From assembly GCA_010909165.1 (NCBI GenBank), contig VJWM01000119.1, forward strand, positions 682,001 through 746,000: 64,000 nucleotides of DNA. Direction: 5' to 3'. A program made the translations under genes and the position numbers. Positions 1-11,223 of the stretch are shown here, one piece after another; within the stretch, counting starts at the first letter, position 1, and the number at the start of each line of letters is the position of its first letter. The notes beneath the pieces are model-generated. The model was not told the DNA's origin and did not search any database. It was given only the letters and a program-made list of their open reading frames with translations. Source of the DNA: Anthoceros angustus. Lineage: Eukaryota; Streptophyta; Anthocerotopsida; Anthocerotales; Anthocerotaceae.

Positions 1-1476
1 GATGGAGAGTGGCTAGCAGGCTGTTGCTGCTCCGAGGTGTGCCTGCGCTGAGTACGCTCCCATATCCTGCTGGGATCGCCCGGGATGACCTAATTCTGGT
101 TGAACTGTGGCAGGGGGAGAGGAACCTTGGGCTGCATTTTGGTGATAATTTTTTGTTGGTCTCCTGTCAAGGAGCAAGACTGGGTGCGGGAGTTCCACGA
201 CCTCCAGGACTTCTTGCTGGCTTGTCAAAGGTAGTGCTTTCTGTCTGCTCTGATCCAAATGGTGGAGTTAGAGGGAACGTAGCAGAACGCGTCCATGGGC
301 CTTGGGTGGATGGACAATCACGCTCATTTTTCGGAAAGTCAAGGTAAGGCACAAGGGAAATTCTTGGGAGTGGATGTGAAAGAATAGGTATGTCTTTGCT
401 TCGCAGCGCAGACCTGATAGATATGAGGCACTCTGGCTACTATCGTTTATAGGTGAAGGATATCATTGAGAGTGATGATGAACTAGTCAGTACTCCGCAG
501 GTGCAAATGTTGTATGTGGGAGTCCGTGAAGAACAGCGGTCGGTTCTTACAGGAGATGGCCCTTGGCTGTTAATGATATAAGTCTGCAAGCACGAAGAGA
601 AGTCGAGGAATTAGCTACCAAATTTTCATCACGAGCTCTCTCTCGTCCTCTAAAACAGATCCTGAGTTTGTAGATCGGAGATCCAAGAAGGTCTGACACG
701 AGGTTCTCGACTTCATTCCTGCACTGACGCGCAGGCCACCAATTTCTGAATGTCTTGGAGTCTAATTACATCACGATAAACAGATCTCCGGATCTGAAAG
801 CAGATACCGAGATTTGATTCAAGAAGCTCGGAAGCCATGGCAGTCAGCTAAATCGGCTCCGGATCATGGAAGTCTCAGCATTAACACAATTTCCAGATCC
901 ACCAGCAGCAAGCAAGCTGGGAGGGAAAGCGAAACACGCTGAATTTGCCATGAGCACGAGTTTGCCGGAACGGAGAAAACTGATGACTCTCTATCTGGAT
1001 GTTACGGTGCGTCCGATGCGCAGAGAGGTAATGCGGGCAGATGCTGTCATTACAATCCAATCCAGAGTTTTTTTTCACCTGAAACAGGTACCAAGTTTCA
1101 AAATCCAATGTGCATCACAGCTGCGCTCACAGAAATTTGCCTTGACAGCATCAATCTCTTTACCTCGATAGCATCAATCTCCAATTTCCAATTGCACTTG
1201 CATCAGGAACTCCCAAAGCCCTTTTCTTCCCTGCGCAGGGTACGAACTGAAAAGCCACCACAGGTACATGCACACTGTATGCGGACAAGCTGAAAAACAT
1301 TAACATTGACAGTCAATAGAAACTTCGCAACTTCATTGATCAGTCAATAAGCTCATGACCTGGTCAGTGTAGAGATCAGATGTCAAGCATCAGAGTTGAT
1401 ATTAAAACCTAGCAGAAGAAAAGTTCTCTCTGCTCTCAAGCTTTTCAGCATCATTTCTGATAGTTCTTGTTTGTTC
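1..1476. other. No recognisable gene
   Basis: I see no coding sequence that I can support here. Short open frames exist (for example 9-347 on the plus strand) but have no family signature and overlap comparable frames on the other strand. The stretch is the 3' flank of the minus-strand PPR gene that ends at 1477. Confidence 0.5.
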
Positions 1477-4400
1477 TCATGGTCGACCCTGACAACTGCA
1501 AGAACCAGCTGCAAATCGATGCACACGGTACCCATCCCTTACAACAATGTCCCTCTTCTCCACCCTTGACATGATCTCCGTGGAACTGTGGCAGTCGCTG
1601 CACATGCGTAGATTCTTTGTTACCAACAGAGGTGTGCCACTTGGAGTGTTCAAGAGACCAAACGCCAGAGCTAACTTCTCTGCATGTCCGCAAAGCATTT
1701 CTTCCTTTTCCTCCTCAGACAGTGGCTTCAAAACCAACTTTGTATGTGGTATGTGGCCCCCTTCCTGCTTCAGACGTGAATTCATGCCCTCTACCTCGAG
1801 GGAAATCTTATCTTTGTTTTCTCCCACCACAAATGTATGTATCTGCTTCTTCACCTCAATGCCCGCCATTGCAGGTTTCTTGTAAGCTCCTGCAACTAAT
1901 CTCTGCGTTTCAATCCTGTTCACATCGGTCCACCTACCTGCATCTGCATACGCATTGGCCATGAGAACATATGCAGATGCACTCTGAGGCTCCAGTCTAA
2001 CGAGACTTTCAAAACACCGCATTGCCCTCTCCATATCCCCGTGATTTTTGCAGGCATTCAGCAAAGATGTCAACCCAACAACATTACTTCGACTCTCACA
2101 TGACAATAGCATGTCCTCTGCCTCATCTAAATGGCCTGCCCGCCCAAAAAGGTCAATCATGCAATTGTAATGCTCAATACTAGGTTTGATGCCATGCTGT
2201 TTAGCCATGGAATCAAAGTGCTTGCGACCCTCAGTTACGAGTCCCCCTTGACTGCATGCTACTAAAAGGCAGGTAAAAGTAGCATCAGCAGGCTGAATAC
2301 CTGCGACCAACATCTCCTCAAAACAAGCTAGTGCTCTGTCACCACCAGCACAAGTACCATACCCACCTATCAGGGCCGTCCATGTCACCACATCCTTTCT
2401 GGCCATGCTGTCAAAAACCAGACGTGCATCTTCCAGTTCGCCACACTTTGCATACATGTCGACCAGGCAATTGCCCACCAGTATATTATCAAGCTGTCCT
2501 CTTTCCACTATCTCCGAGTGCAGCTGCCTGCCCTTCTGCAGGGCACCAGCACTTCCACAGGCCTTCAGAAGGCAAGCGAAAGTAACCTGGTCAGCCACAA
2601 TCAGGCCCTCCTGCTCCATTTGTCCATACAGAACAAGCGCCTCCTGACCAAGTCCTTGCTGTGCATACCCAGCAATCAGGGCATTCCAGGTCACCACATC
2701 CTTTGTGGCCAAGCTGTCAAACACCCGGCGTGCATCTTCCAGTTCACCACACTTTGCATACATGTCCACGAGGCAGTTGCCCACCAGTATGTTATCTAGC
2801 TGTTCTCTTTCCACTATCTGAGAGTGCAGCTGCCTGCCCTTCTGAGAGTCGCCAGCACTTGCACAGGCCTTCAGAAGGCAAGCAAAAGTAACCTCGTCAG
2901 CCACAATCAGACCCTCTTGCTTCATTTGGCCATATACAACAAGCGCCTCTTGGCTGAGCCCTTGCTGTGCATACCCAGCAATCAGGGCATTCCACGTCAC
3001 CACAGTTTTTGTGGCCAGGCTGTCAAAGATCCTTCGTGCATCTTCCAGTTCACACTTTGCATACATGTCCACCAGGCCCGTACCCACAATAATGTTATCC
3101 AGCAGTCCTCTCTGGACAATCTGTGAGTGCAGCTGCCTGCCCTTCTGTAAGGCACCAGCTTGCACAGGCCTTCAGAAGGCAAGCAAAAGTAACCTCGTCA
3201 GCCATAACCACGCCCTCCTCCTCCATTCGTCCATATAGAACAAGCCCCTCTTGGCCGAGCCCATGGTTTGCATACCCAGCTATCAGGGCCGTCCATGTCA
3301 CAACATCCTTCGTGGCCAAGCTGTCAAAAACCCTGCGTGCATCTGCCAGTTGGCCACATTTTGCATACATGTCCACCAGGCAGTTGCCCACCAGTACGTC
3401 ACCTAGCTGTCCTCTTTCCACAATCTGAGTGCAGCTGCCTGCCCTTCTGTAAGGCACCAGTGCTTGCACAGGCCTTCAGAAGGCAAGCAAAAGTAACATG
3501 GTCAGCCACAATCAGACCCTCTTGCTTCATTTGGCCATATACAACAAGCGCCTCTTGGCTGAGCCCTTGCTGTGCATACCCAGCAATCAGGGCATTCCAC
3601 GTCACCACAGTTTTTGTGGCCAGGCTGTCAAAGATCCTTCGTGCATCATCCAGTTCACCACACTTTGCATACATGTCCACCAGGCCCGTACCCACAATAA
3701 TGTTATCCAGCAGTCCTCTCTGGACAATCTGTGAGTGCAGCTGCATGCCCTTCTGTAAAGCACCGGCATCTGCACAGGCCTTCAAAAGGCAAGCAAAAGT
3801 AACCTCGTCAGCCATAACCACGCCCTCCTCCTCCATTCGTCCATATAGAACAAGCCCCTCTTGGCCGAGCCCATGGTTTGCATACCCAGCTATCAGGGCC
3901 GTCCATGTCACAACATCCTTCGTGGCCAAGCTGTCAAAAACCCTGCGTGCATCTGCCAGTTGGCCACATTTTGCATACATGGCCACCAGGCAGTTACCCA
4001 CCAGTACGTCACCTAGCTGTCCTCGTTCCACAATTTGTGAGTGCAGCTGCCTGCCCTTCTGTAAAGCACCAGCGCTTGAACAGGCCTTCAGAAGGCAAGC
4101 AAAAGTAACATGGTCAGCTACAATCACGCCCTCCTCCTCCATTAGTCCATGCAGAACAAGTGCCTCTTGGCCAAGCCCATGATTTGCATACCCACCTAAT
4201 AGCGCATTCCATGTCACTACATCCTTCGTGGTCAAGCTGTCAAAGATCCTGCGTGCATCTTCCAGTTCCCCACATTTTGCATACATATCCACCAGGCCGT
4301 TGCCAACAAACAAGTTAGGAGGCATGTCACTCAGCAACACATCCGAGTGCACTTTTCTGCCAGATTCCACGTCCGCAGCTAATGCGCAAGCTTGAAGAGC

Positions 4401-5294
4401 TGCAACAAAGACGTGAGCATCCGCCTTCACACCCGACCTACCCATCTCATTGTACAGTTGTATGGCCTCATTAGGTCTCCCATGTTTAGCATGTGCGGAG
4501 ATTATGGAATACCACATAAAGGCATCTGGTCTCCTCACCCTGGTGAACACATCCATGGCCTCCTGTAGCCTACCTCCAGATGCATACATGCGCAAGATAT
4601 GATTCCCCAAATACGCATTTGACTCGTACCCAAGTATGATAATGAGATGATGAACTCGTCGTCCCACAACCATATCCTTCTTAGCTGCACACAGTCTTAG
4701 CAAATTATACAACAGAGACTGAGAAATAGGACTGTCTGTCTGCGCCAGAACTTCCAGGGCTCCAACGGCCTCTGTAAGCTTCCCCTGCTTACATAACGTG
4801 CCGACGGTCACAGCCTTTACGACGCCCATTTCTGATCCTGCCTGCTTGCCAGACTCCGGCATATCTGAGGAGCTGGACGTGGATGGAGAGGCACCATGAC
4901 CCATGTGCATATCCAAAGAAACGAGCTGATCATCCACCCAAGCTGGCTTGAAGTTTAACCAGAGGGCCTCCCCGGACCCCTTACGCCGGAAGTCAGGGGA
5001 ACGAGAGCTCTGTTTATCCCGCCTGTTATCCCACCACATGGCGGGGTTCCCAAAAAATTGTCTCCACAAGAGCTCCTGCTCCTGCTCGTGGAGACCACCA
5101 TTGGTGGAGAATGCTTCCCCAGCCAACGATTGCCTCGGAAGCACTGGGTTGCTTACACTGCTACACCTGGAGGCTTGGTTGTCTGCTGGAGGTTGACTTC
5201 CCAACGTAAGGTGAGCGGGAGCTCCTTGCAAAATCCCTGTACCCCCACTAATTTTTTGGGTCCAGAACGAATCCGGTTGCCATACTCTGGCCAT
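1477..5294 (-). CDS. Gene 1: PDF-PPR(PLS)-DYW:KP protein, frameshifted as read
   Basis: Likely organellar RNA-editing factor. The start at 5294 (MARVWQPD) is the Met shared by the family. Residues about 70-125 hold the PDF-like block (WWDNRR, SPDF, PAWV). About eight P-L-S triplets follow, then E1/E2 and a DYW domain with KPAMAGIEV (KP variant), HAEKLALAFG, CSDCH and a final CSCQGRP. The frame breaks twice, near 3426 (TG lost from CTGTGAG) and near 3161 (two bases lost at CAGCTTGC). A further in-frame loss near 3053 removes one Gly. Adding the lost bases gives about 1,273 aa. All three losses lie in one copy of a 612-bp internal duplication, so they may be consensus errors. Gene 1 is head to head with gene 2. 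Family assignment is certain; whether it is functional is open. Confidence 0.85.
2896..4110. repeat. Internal tandem duplication of two PPR triplets in gene 1
   Basis: Two nearly identical blocks, about 2896-3497 and 3498-4110, encode the same pair of P-L-S triplets. They share the unusual reads KTVVTWNALI and GQLADARRVF. The offset is 605 bp, which is two triplets (612 bp) minus seven bases. The seven are accounted for by losses of 2, 2 and 3 nt, all in the 2896-3497 copy. This is a recent unequal exchange in register with the triplet. Confidence 0.85.
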
Positions 5295-6053
5295 CTTACA
5301 GGCACCGCTCTTAGAACATGACCATGTGGGCTGTGGCAGGATGCCGACATAACCGCAGAACAGAAATGCAGTCCTCGTACCTCGCGTAGTTAAGATTGAT
5401 ACTGTTGTGGGTCCATGGGCCTAATATCAACTTGAAAGCAGGATTCAGCCCCTTTTGTGTTGTGGGCATGATGCGTGAAATGCCTGTACTGTGTGAACGT
5501 TTGTAGCCTGTTGAAACGAAGGAATGCCCGACCAGAAATCCAAATCGACTAAAGTACGCACGTACGCACAACACAACTCAGGGATATGCTGCCTATCAGA
5601 CTGGTGAGAATGTGAATCCATCAGTAGGTGACTCGCCATGGCCCTGAATGTGCATGGGTTCGAACCCTGTCCTGACATACTATACCTCGTCTCAGTTTAC
5701 ATTTTATCAAGCTCCCCTGGGGCGGATGACTACTGGGATGGGGTGCTTACCCCATGAAGCTTGTAAGCGTCGAGGACCTCTGTCAATCCGAGCCAGGAAT
5801 AAAGTTTCACCACCTACAGAAAAAGTCTGCATTCCTTACACACTGCAGTTGAGGCAATTCATGGATCATACGCACAGGACCCAACAGAGCTTAGAATCAT
5901 GCTTGTTGATAGGCCCCACGACCATCTCCGCCTGTGTGTCATTTTGATGTTGCATGGTACAAGAGTTTCACTCTGTTTTGCGGTTACGTAGGCTCGCTGC
6001 CATAGCCTGCATGGTCTTGATGCGTCTCACCTTCAGAGATCGGTCCCTGCAAC
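5295..6053. promoter_or_regulatory. Shared upstream region of divergent genes 1 and 2
   Basis: This 759-bp gap separates the start codons of two head-to-head paralogues, so both promoters must lie in or across it. About 60 bp before each start is a block resembling the upstream sequence of the other family members (GCATCCTGCCACAGCC-like, then a few in-frame codons reading roughly SGxCxM). No TATA box or operator can be defended. A GGTTCGAACCC box near 5657 resembles a tRNA or SINE B box, but no tRNA folds around it. Confidence 0.4.
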
Positions 6054-9000
6054 ATGGCTAAAGTATGGCAACCGGATCCCTTGTGGATTCAACAAATTAG
6101 TGGGTGTACAGAGATTCTGCGAGGAGCTCCCACCCACCTTACAGTAGGGAGTCAACCGCTGGCAAACAATCAAGCCTTCAGGTGCAGCAGTGTGAGGAAC
6201 CCAGAATTTCCGAGCAGATGGATACCTGGAGAAGGATTTTCCAGCGATGGTGGTCGCCAGGAGCAGGAACTCTTGTGGCGACAATTTTTTCTGGATCCTG
6301 CCATGTGGTGGGATAACAGGCGAGGTAAGAAGAGCTCCCGTTCTCCTGACTTCTGGCGTAAGGGCTCTGGCGAGGTCCTCTGGTTAAACAACACGTCCAA
6401 GCCAGCTTGGGTGGATGAGCAGCTCGTTTCTTTGGATATGCAGGGGGGCCATGATGTCTCTCCGTCAAAGTGGAGCTTTGCGGTTAAGCATGAGGGTGAC
6501 CGGCGTGCAGGATCGAAAATGGGCGTCATAACTGCTACGACCGTGAGCACGCTGTGTGAGCAGGGGAAGCTTACTGAGGCCGTTAGAGACCTGGAATTTC
6601 TGGCGCAGACAGACTGTCCTATTTCTCAGTCTCTGTTGTATACTGTGCTTAAACTGTGTGCAGCTAAGAAGAATCTCGTTGCGGGGAGACGAGTTCATGA
6701 TCTCGCAATCGAATTTGGGTATGAGGCAAACGCCTTCTTGGGTAACCATATCTTGCGTATGTATGCATATGGAGGTAGGCTACAGGAGGCCATGGATGTG
6801 TTCACCAAAGTGAGGAGACCAGATGCCTTCATGTGGTTTTCCATAATCTCCGCACATTCTAAACATGGGAAACCTAAGGAGGCCATTCAGCTGTACCATG
6901 AGATGCGTAGGTCAGGTGTGAAGGCGAATGCACACGTTTTTGTAGCAGCCCTTCAAGCTTGTGCATTCGCTGAGGACTTGGAATCTGGCAAAAAAGTGCA
7001 TCGTGATGTTTTGCAGAGTGACATTCTTTCTAACTTATTTGTTGGCAACTGCCTGGTGGACATGTATGCAAAATGTGGTGAACTGCAAGCTGCACGCAGG
7101 GTTTTTGATAGCCTGACCACAAAGGATGTGGTGACATGGAATGCCCTGATATCTGGATATGCAAATCATGGGCTCGGCCAAGAGGCGCTTCTTCTGTATG
7201 GTCAAATGGAGCAAGAGGGACTTATTGTGTATAGCCATGTTACTTTTGCTTGCCTTCTGAAGGCCTGTGCAAGCGCTGGCGCCTTGCAAATGGGGAGACA
7301 GCTGCACTTGCAGATTGTGGAAAGAGGACAGCTAGATAATTTACTGGTGGCTAACTGCTTGGTGGACATGTATGCCAAATGTGGTGAACTTGAAGATGCA
7401 CGCAAGGTTTTTGAGAGCCTGGCCACAAAGGATGTTGTGACATGGACGTCCCTGATAGCGGGATATGCCAATCAAGGGCTTAGCCAAGATGCGCTTTCTC
7501 TGTATGCCGAAATGGAGGAGGAGGGCCAGATTCTGGGTAACCATGTTACTTTTGCTTGCCTTCTGAAGGCCTGTGCCAGCGCTGGTGCCTTACAGAAGGG
7601 CAGGGAGTTGCACACGCAGATTGTGGAAAGAGGACACCTAGATAGCATAGTGGTGGGCAACTGCCTAGTGGACATGTATGCAAAGTGTGGCGAACTGGAA
7701 GATGCACGCAGGGTTTTTGAGAGCCTGGGAACAAAGGATGTGGTGACATGGACAGCCCTCATAGCGGGGTATTCAAATCATGGGCTCGGCCAAGAAGCGC
7801 TTGTTCTCTATGGACAAATGGAGCAGCAGGGCCTGATTGTAGCTGACCATGTTACTTTTGCTTGCCTTCTGAAGGCTTGTGCAAGTGCTGGTGCCTTACA
7901 AAATGGCAGACAGCTGCACTCAGATTGTTGAGAGGACTGCTAGATAGCATTCTTGTGGGCAACTGCCTTGTCGAAATGTATGTTAAGTGTGGCGAGCTGG
8001 AAGATGCCCGCACGGCTTTTGAAAGTTTGGCCACAAAGGATGTAGTGACATGGAATGCCCTGATAGCTGGGTATGCAAATCATGGGCTCGGCCATGAGGC
8101 GCTTGTTCTGTATGGACAGATGGGAGAGGACGGCCTGATCGTGGGTAACCATATTACATTTTCTGTCCTTCTGAAGGCCTGCGCAAGTGCTGGTGACTTA
8201 CAGAAGGGCAGGCAGCTTCACTCTCACATTGTGGAAACAGGACAGCTAGATGACATAGTGGTGGGCAACTGCCTGGTGGACATGTATGCAAAGTGTGGCG
8301 AACTGCAGGATGCGCGCAGGGTTTTTGAGAGCCTGGGAACAAAGGATGTGGTGACATGGACAGCCTGATAGCTGGGTATGCAAATCATGGGCTCGGCCAA
8401 GAAGCGCTTGTTCTCTATGGACAAATGGAGCAGCAGGGCCTGATTGTAGCTGACCATGTTACTTTTGCTTGCCTTCTGAAGGCTTGTGCAAGTGCTGGTG
8501 CCTTACAAAATGGCAGACAGCTGCACTCACAGATTGTTGAGAGAGGACTGCTAGATAGCATTCTTGTGGGCAACTGCCTTGTCGAAATGTATGTTAAGTG
8601 TGGCGAGCTGGAAGATGCCCGCACGGCTTTTGAAAGTTTGGCCACAAAGGATGTAGTGACATGGAATGCCCTGATAGCTGGGTATGCAAATCATGGGCTC
8701 GGCCATGAGGCGCTTGTTCTGTATGGACAGATGGGAGAGGACGGCCTGATCGTGGGTAACCATATTACATTTTCTGTCCTTCTGAAGGCCTGCGCAAGTG
8801 CTGGTGACTTACAGAAGGGCAGGCAGCTTCACTCTCACATTGTGGAAACAGGACAGCTAGATGACATTATTCTGGGCAACTGCCTGGTGGACATGTATGT
8901 AAAATGTGGGGAACTGGAAGATGCACGTCGGGCTTTTGAGAGCTTGGCAACAAAAGACGTGGTGACCTGGACAGCCCTTATATCTGGGTATGCAAATCAT

Positions 9001-10182
9001 GGGCTCGGTCAAGAGGCTCTTGTTCTGTTTGAACAGATGGAGCTGGAGGGCCTGATTGTGGCTGACGAGTTTACTTTTGCTTGCCTTCTGAAGGCCTGTG
9101 CAAGCTCTGGTGCCTTGCAAAAGGGAAGGCAGCTGCACTCACGGATTGTGGAAAGAGGACAGCTAGATAACATACTTGTTGGCACTTGCTTGGTCGACAT
9201 GTATGCAAAGTGTGGCGAACTGCAGGATGCGCGCAGGGTTTTTGACGGCTTGGCCACCAAAAATGTGGTGACATGGAATGCCCTCATAGCTGGGTGTGGT
9301 ACTTGCGATGAAGGTCATAACGCACTAGCTTGTTTTGAGGAGATGCTAGTCGCTGGTATCCAGCCTGATGATGCTACGTTCACTTGCCTTCTAGGAGCAT
9401 GTAGTCATGAGGGACTAGTGAATGAGGGTCACAAGCTATTTGAGGTCATGGCTGAGCATCATGGCATCAAACCTAATGTTGAGCATTACAATTGCATGAT
9501 TGATCTTCTTGGGCGTGCAGGCCATTTAGATGAGGCAGAGAACATGCTACTATCATGTGAGAGCCAAAGCAATGCCGTGGGGCTGACATCTTTGCTGAAT
9601 GCCTGTAAAAGTCACGGTGATGTAGACAGGGCATCGCGGTGTTTTGAAAGTCTCGTTAGGCTGGAGCCTCATTGTGCATCCGCATATGTGCTCATGGCCC
9701 ATGCCTACGCGGATGCAGGTATGTGGACCGATGTAGAGAGGATTGAAACACAGAGAATGACAGCAGGAGCTAACAAGAAACCTGCAGTGGCGGGCATTGA
9801 GGTAAAGAAGCAGGTACATACATTTGTGGTGGGAGAAAACAGAGACGATGAGATTGCGCTGGAGGCAGAGTGCATGAATGCACGTCTGAAGCAGGAAGGA
9901 GGCCATGTACCACACACAAAGCTTGTGTTGAAGCCAATGTCTGAGCAGGAAAGGGAAGATGCCCTTTGTGGGCATGCTGAGAAGCTAGCTTTGGCGTTCG
10001 GTCTCTTGAACACTCCTAGTGGCACACCTCTGGTAGTAACGAAGAATCTACGCATGTGCAGTGATTGCCACAGTTCTACGGAGATTATGTCAAGGGTCGA
10101 ATGCAGAGACATCGTTGTTCGGGATGGCTACCGTGTGCATCGATTTGCAGCTGGTTCTTGCAGCTGTAAGGGTCGGCCGTGA
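6054..10182 (+). CDS. Gene 2: PDF-PPR(PLS)-DYW:KP protein, frameshifted as read
   Basis: Candidate organellar RNA-editing factor of the same family. The start at 6054 (MAKVWQPDPLW) matches the paralogues. The PDF-like block lies at residues about 72-129 (DPAMWWDNRR, SPDF, GEVLWL, PAWV). About nine P-L-S triplets, E1/E2 and DYW:KP follow: KPAVAGIEV, HAEKLALAFG, CSDCH, final CSCKGRP. Three losses break the frame: CA near 7920, GA near 7932 and one C of CCC near 8365. All lie in the first copy of an internal duplication, or at its junction. With the five bases counted back the gene is 4,134 nt, about 1,377 aa. As read it gives three overlapping frames (6054-7931, 7862-8368, 8356-10182). Residue 5 of the P and S motifs varies between N, T and S, the positions that read bases. 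Confidence 0.87.
7774..8868. repeat. Internal duplication of PPR triplets in gene 2
   Basis: The block 7774-8257 is repeated almost base for base at 8381-8868. The offset runs from 607 to 611 bp, against 612 bp for two P-L-S triplets. The missing bases are the CA, GA and C losses that break the reading frame, all in or just after the first copy. Identity ends where the second copy reads GACATTATTCTG in place of GACATAGTGGTG. Confidence 0.85.
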
Positions 10183-10452
10183 GAATTGAGGCACTAGCCA
10201 GTGCCTAGCTGGTGAAATTTTTCGTGTGCCAGTCGGGGAAGAAACCGCAGCTGGTTCTTGTAGGAGATGGGTCATGTGGGACGATGCTAAGCGCTTAAAT
10301 TACTTTAATGTTTCAATTAATTTAAGGCACCAGGCATGGCATCTCCGCCTGCAGCTGACATCACATCTCTGCCTGCAGCTTGTTGTATTCATTGGCACAT
10401 GGGAGAAAACCCTGAGTGCAACTGCTCCTTCCCGCTGTTGAGCTCTATCTCT

Positions 10453-10510
10453 TCCTGCGTGATATGCTTTGGCGCAACTTCATCTTGCGCCAAAACATAT
10501 CACGCAAGGA
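10453..10510. other. Near-perfect hairpin
   Basis: The arm 10457-10477 pairs with 10485-10505 over 21 bases with one mismatch (C at 10467), closing a 7-base loop, CTTCATC. Four more pairs extend the stem outward past a single-base bulge. It could be a tiny foldback transposon remnant, a 3' UTR structure or a short precursor hairpin. It lies between two convergent genes. Confidence 0.7.
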
Positions 10511-10627
10511 CAAAAGGAACAGGACTATCCCTCTCCCACTTTACAGCATTTTTCACAAAGCAGCATTCACAAACAGCCTGAACAAATGGGCAAGTTCTGG
10601 GGAACCCAAGAACTTCCCGTGCGTAAC

Positions 10628-10690
10628 AAGAATTGTCTGAAGCCTCTCCACCCTGTCCAAGAATTGTCTGAAGCCTCTCCACCCTGTCGA
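10628..10690. repeat. 31-bp tandem repeat, two copies
   Basis: AAGAATTGTCTGAAGCCTCT plus the following eleven bases is repeated head to tail with a 31-bp period. No coding meaning is apparent. Confidence 0.8.
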
Positions 10691-11223
10691 GGTGCACCGT
10701 ATTAGAATATCGCTCGGTCATACTTCGAAAATTCTGTTCCCCAACCATGGCTCGTGAACAGAATCGGGACTGGACTTGGCAAGAGATATATCGAATACCT
10801 CCAGCCCTTCCTCGACCTGGCCAAAATGGGTTGTTCATTGAGCTCCTCGCAGCACAAGACAACAACACGCATATCGGAGAACGCCCTTCCCAACCTGTAC
10901 CAATCCCGGCTACTAATTCGTTGAGTTGCGAACCTGTACATTGTGCAAGTTTCAGTTGGAGAGCAACTCCAACTGCAGGGTGCGAAGTTGCGAGGCTTGT
11001 TTACCGACGTTTAATTGCAGGGCGGGGGCTTGTGTAAGCCATCCCAACTTGTCCAGACGAAGCTGCTACGACAACATAGTCTCCTGGCTCCAGATTGTAT
11101 GCAGGATATAGGGGTATGTCACCTGACGACTGCCCAACTCCTGTGGGAAGCACTGAAGGTCCTTCGCCCGACTCCCACAAACAACTTTTCACCTGTTCAG
11201 CACTGGCTAGTTCTTGTTCGTTC

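Larger units (their letters stand above)
10183..11223. other. Convergent intergenic region, no gene
   Basis: Gene 2 and gene 3 converge on this 1-kb stretch. It holds a strong foldback at 10453-10510 and a two-copy 31-bp repeat at 10628-10690. The first part resembles the 3' flank of gene 4 (a short block ending GGTTC..TAGGAG, near 10250 and 17403), so it is probably shared 3' UTR. Open frames here have no recognisable domain. Confidence 0.5.

Noticed and set aside
9-347. 112-aa frame at the window start
   Set aside because: No family signature and two overlapping frames on the other strand; no reason to prefer it.
3268-4182. 304-aa plus-strand frame opposite gene 1
   Set aside because: It is the antisense shadow of the PPR repeats; the same peptide pattern recurs opposite every copy of the motif.
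5598-5682. tRNA-like sequence with GGTTCGAACCC and a TT-loop arm
   Set aside because: The acceptor stem has two mismatches in seven, no A box or D arm fits and no anticodon arm folds. At most a SINE or tRNA remnant.
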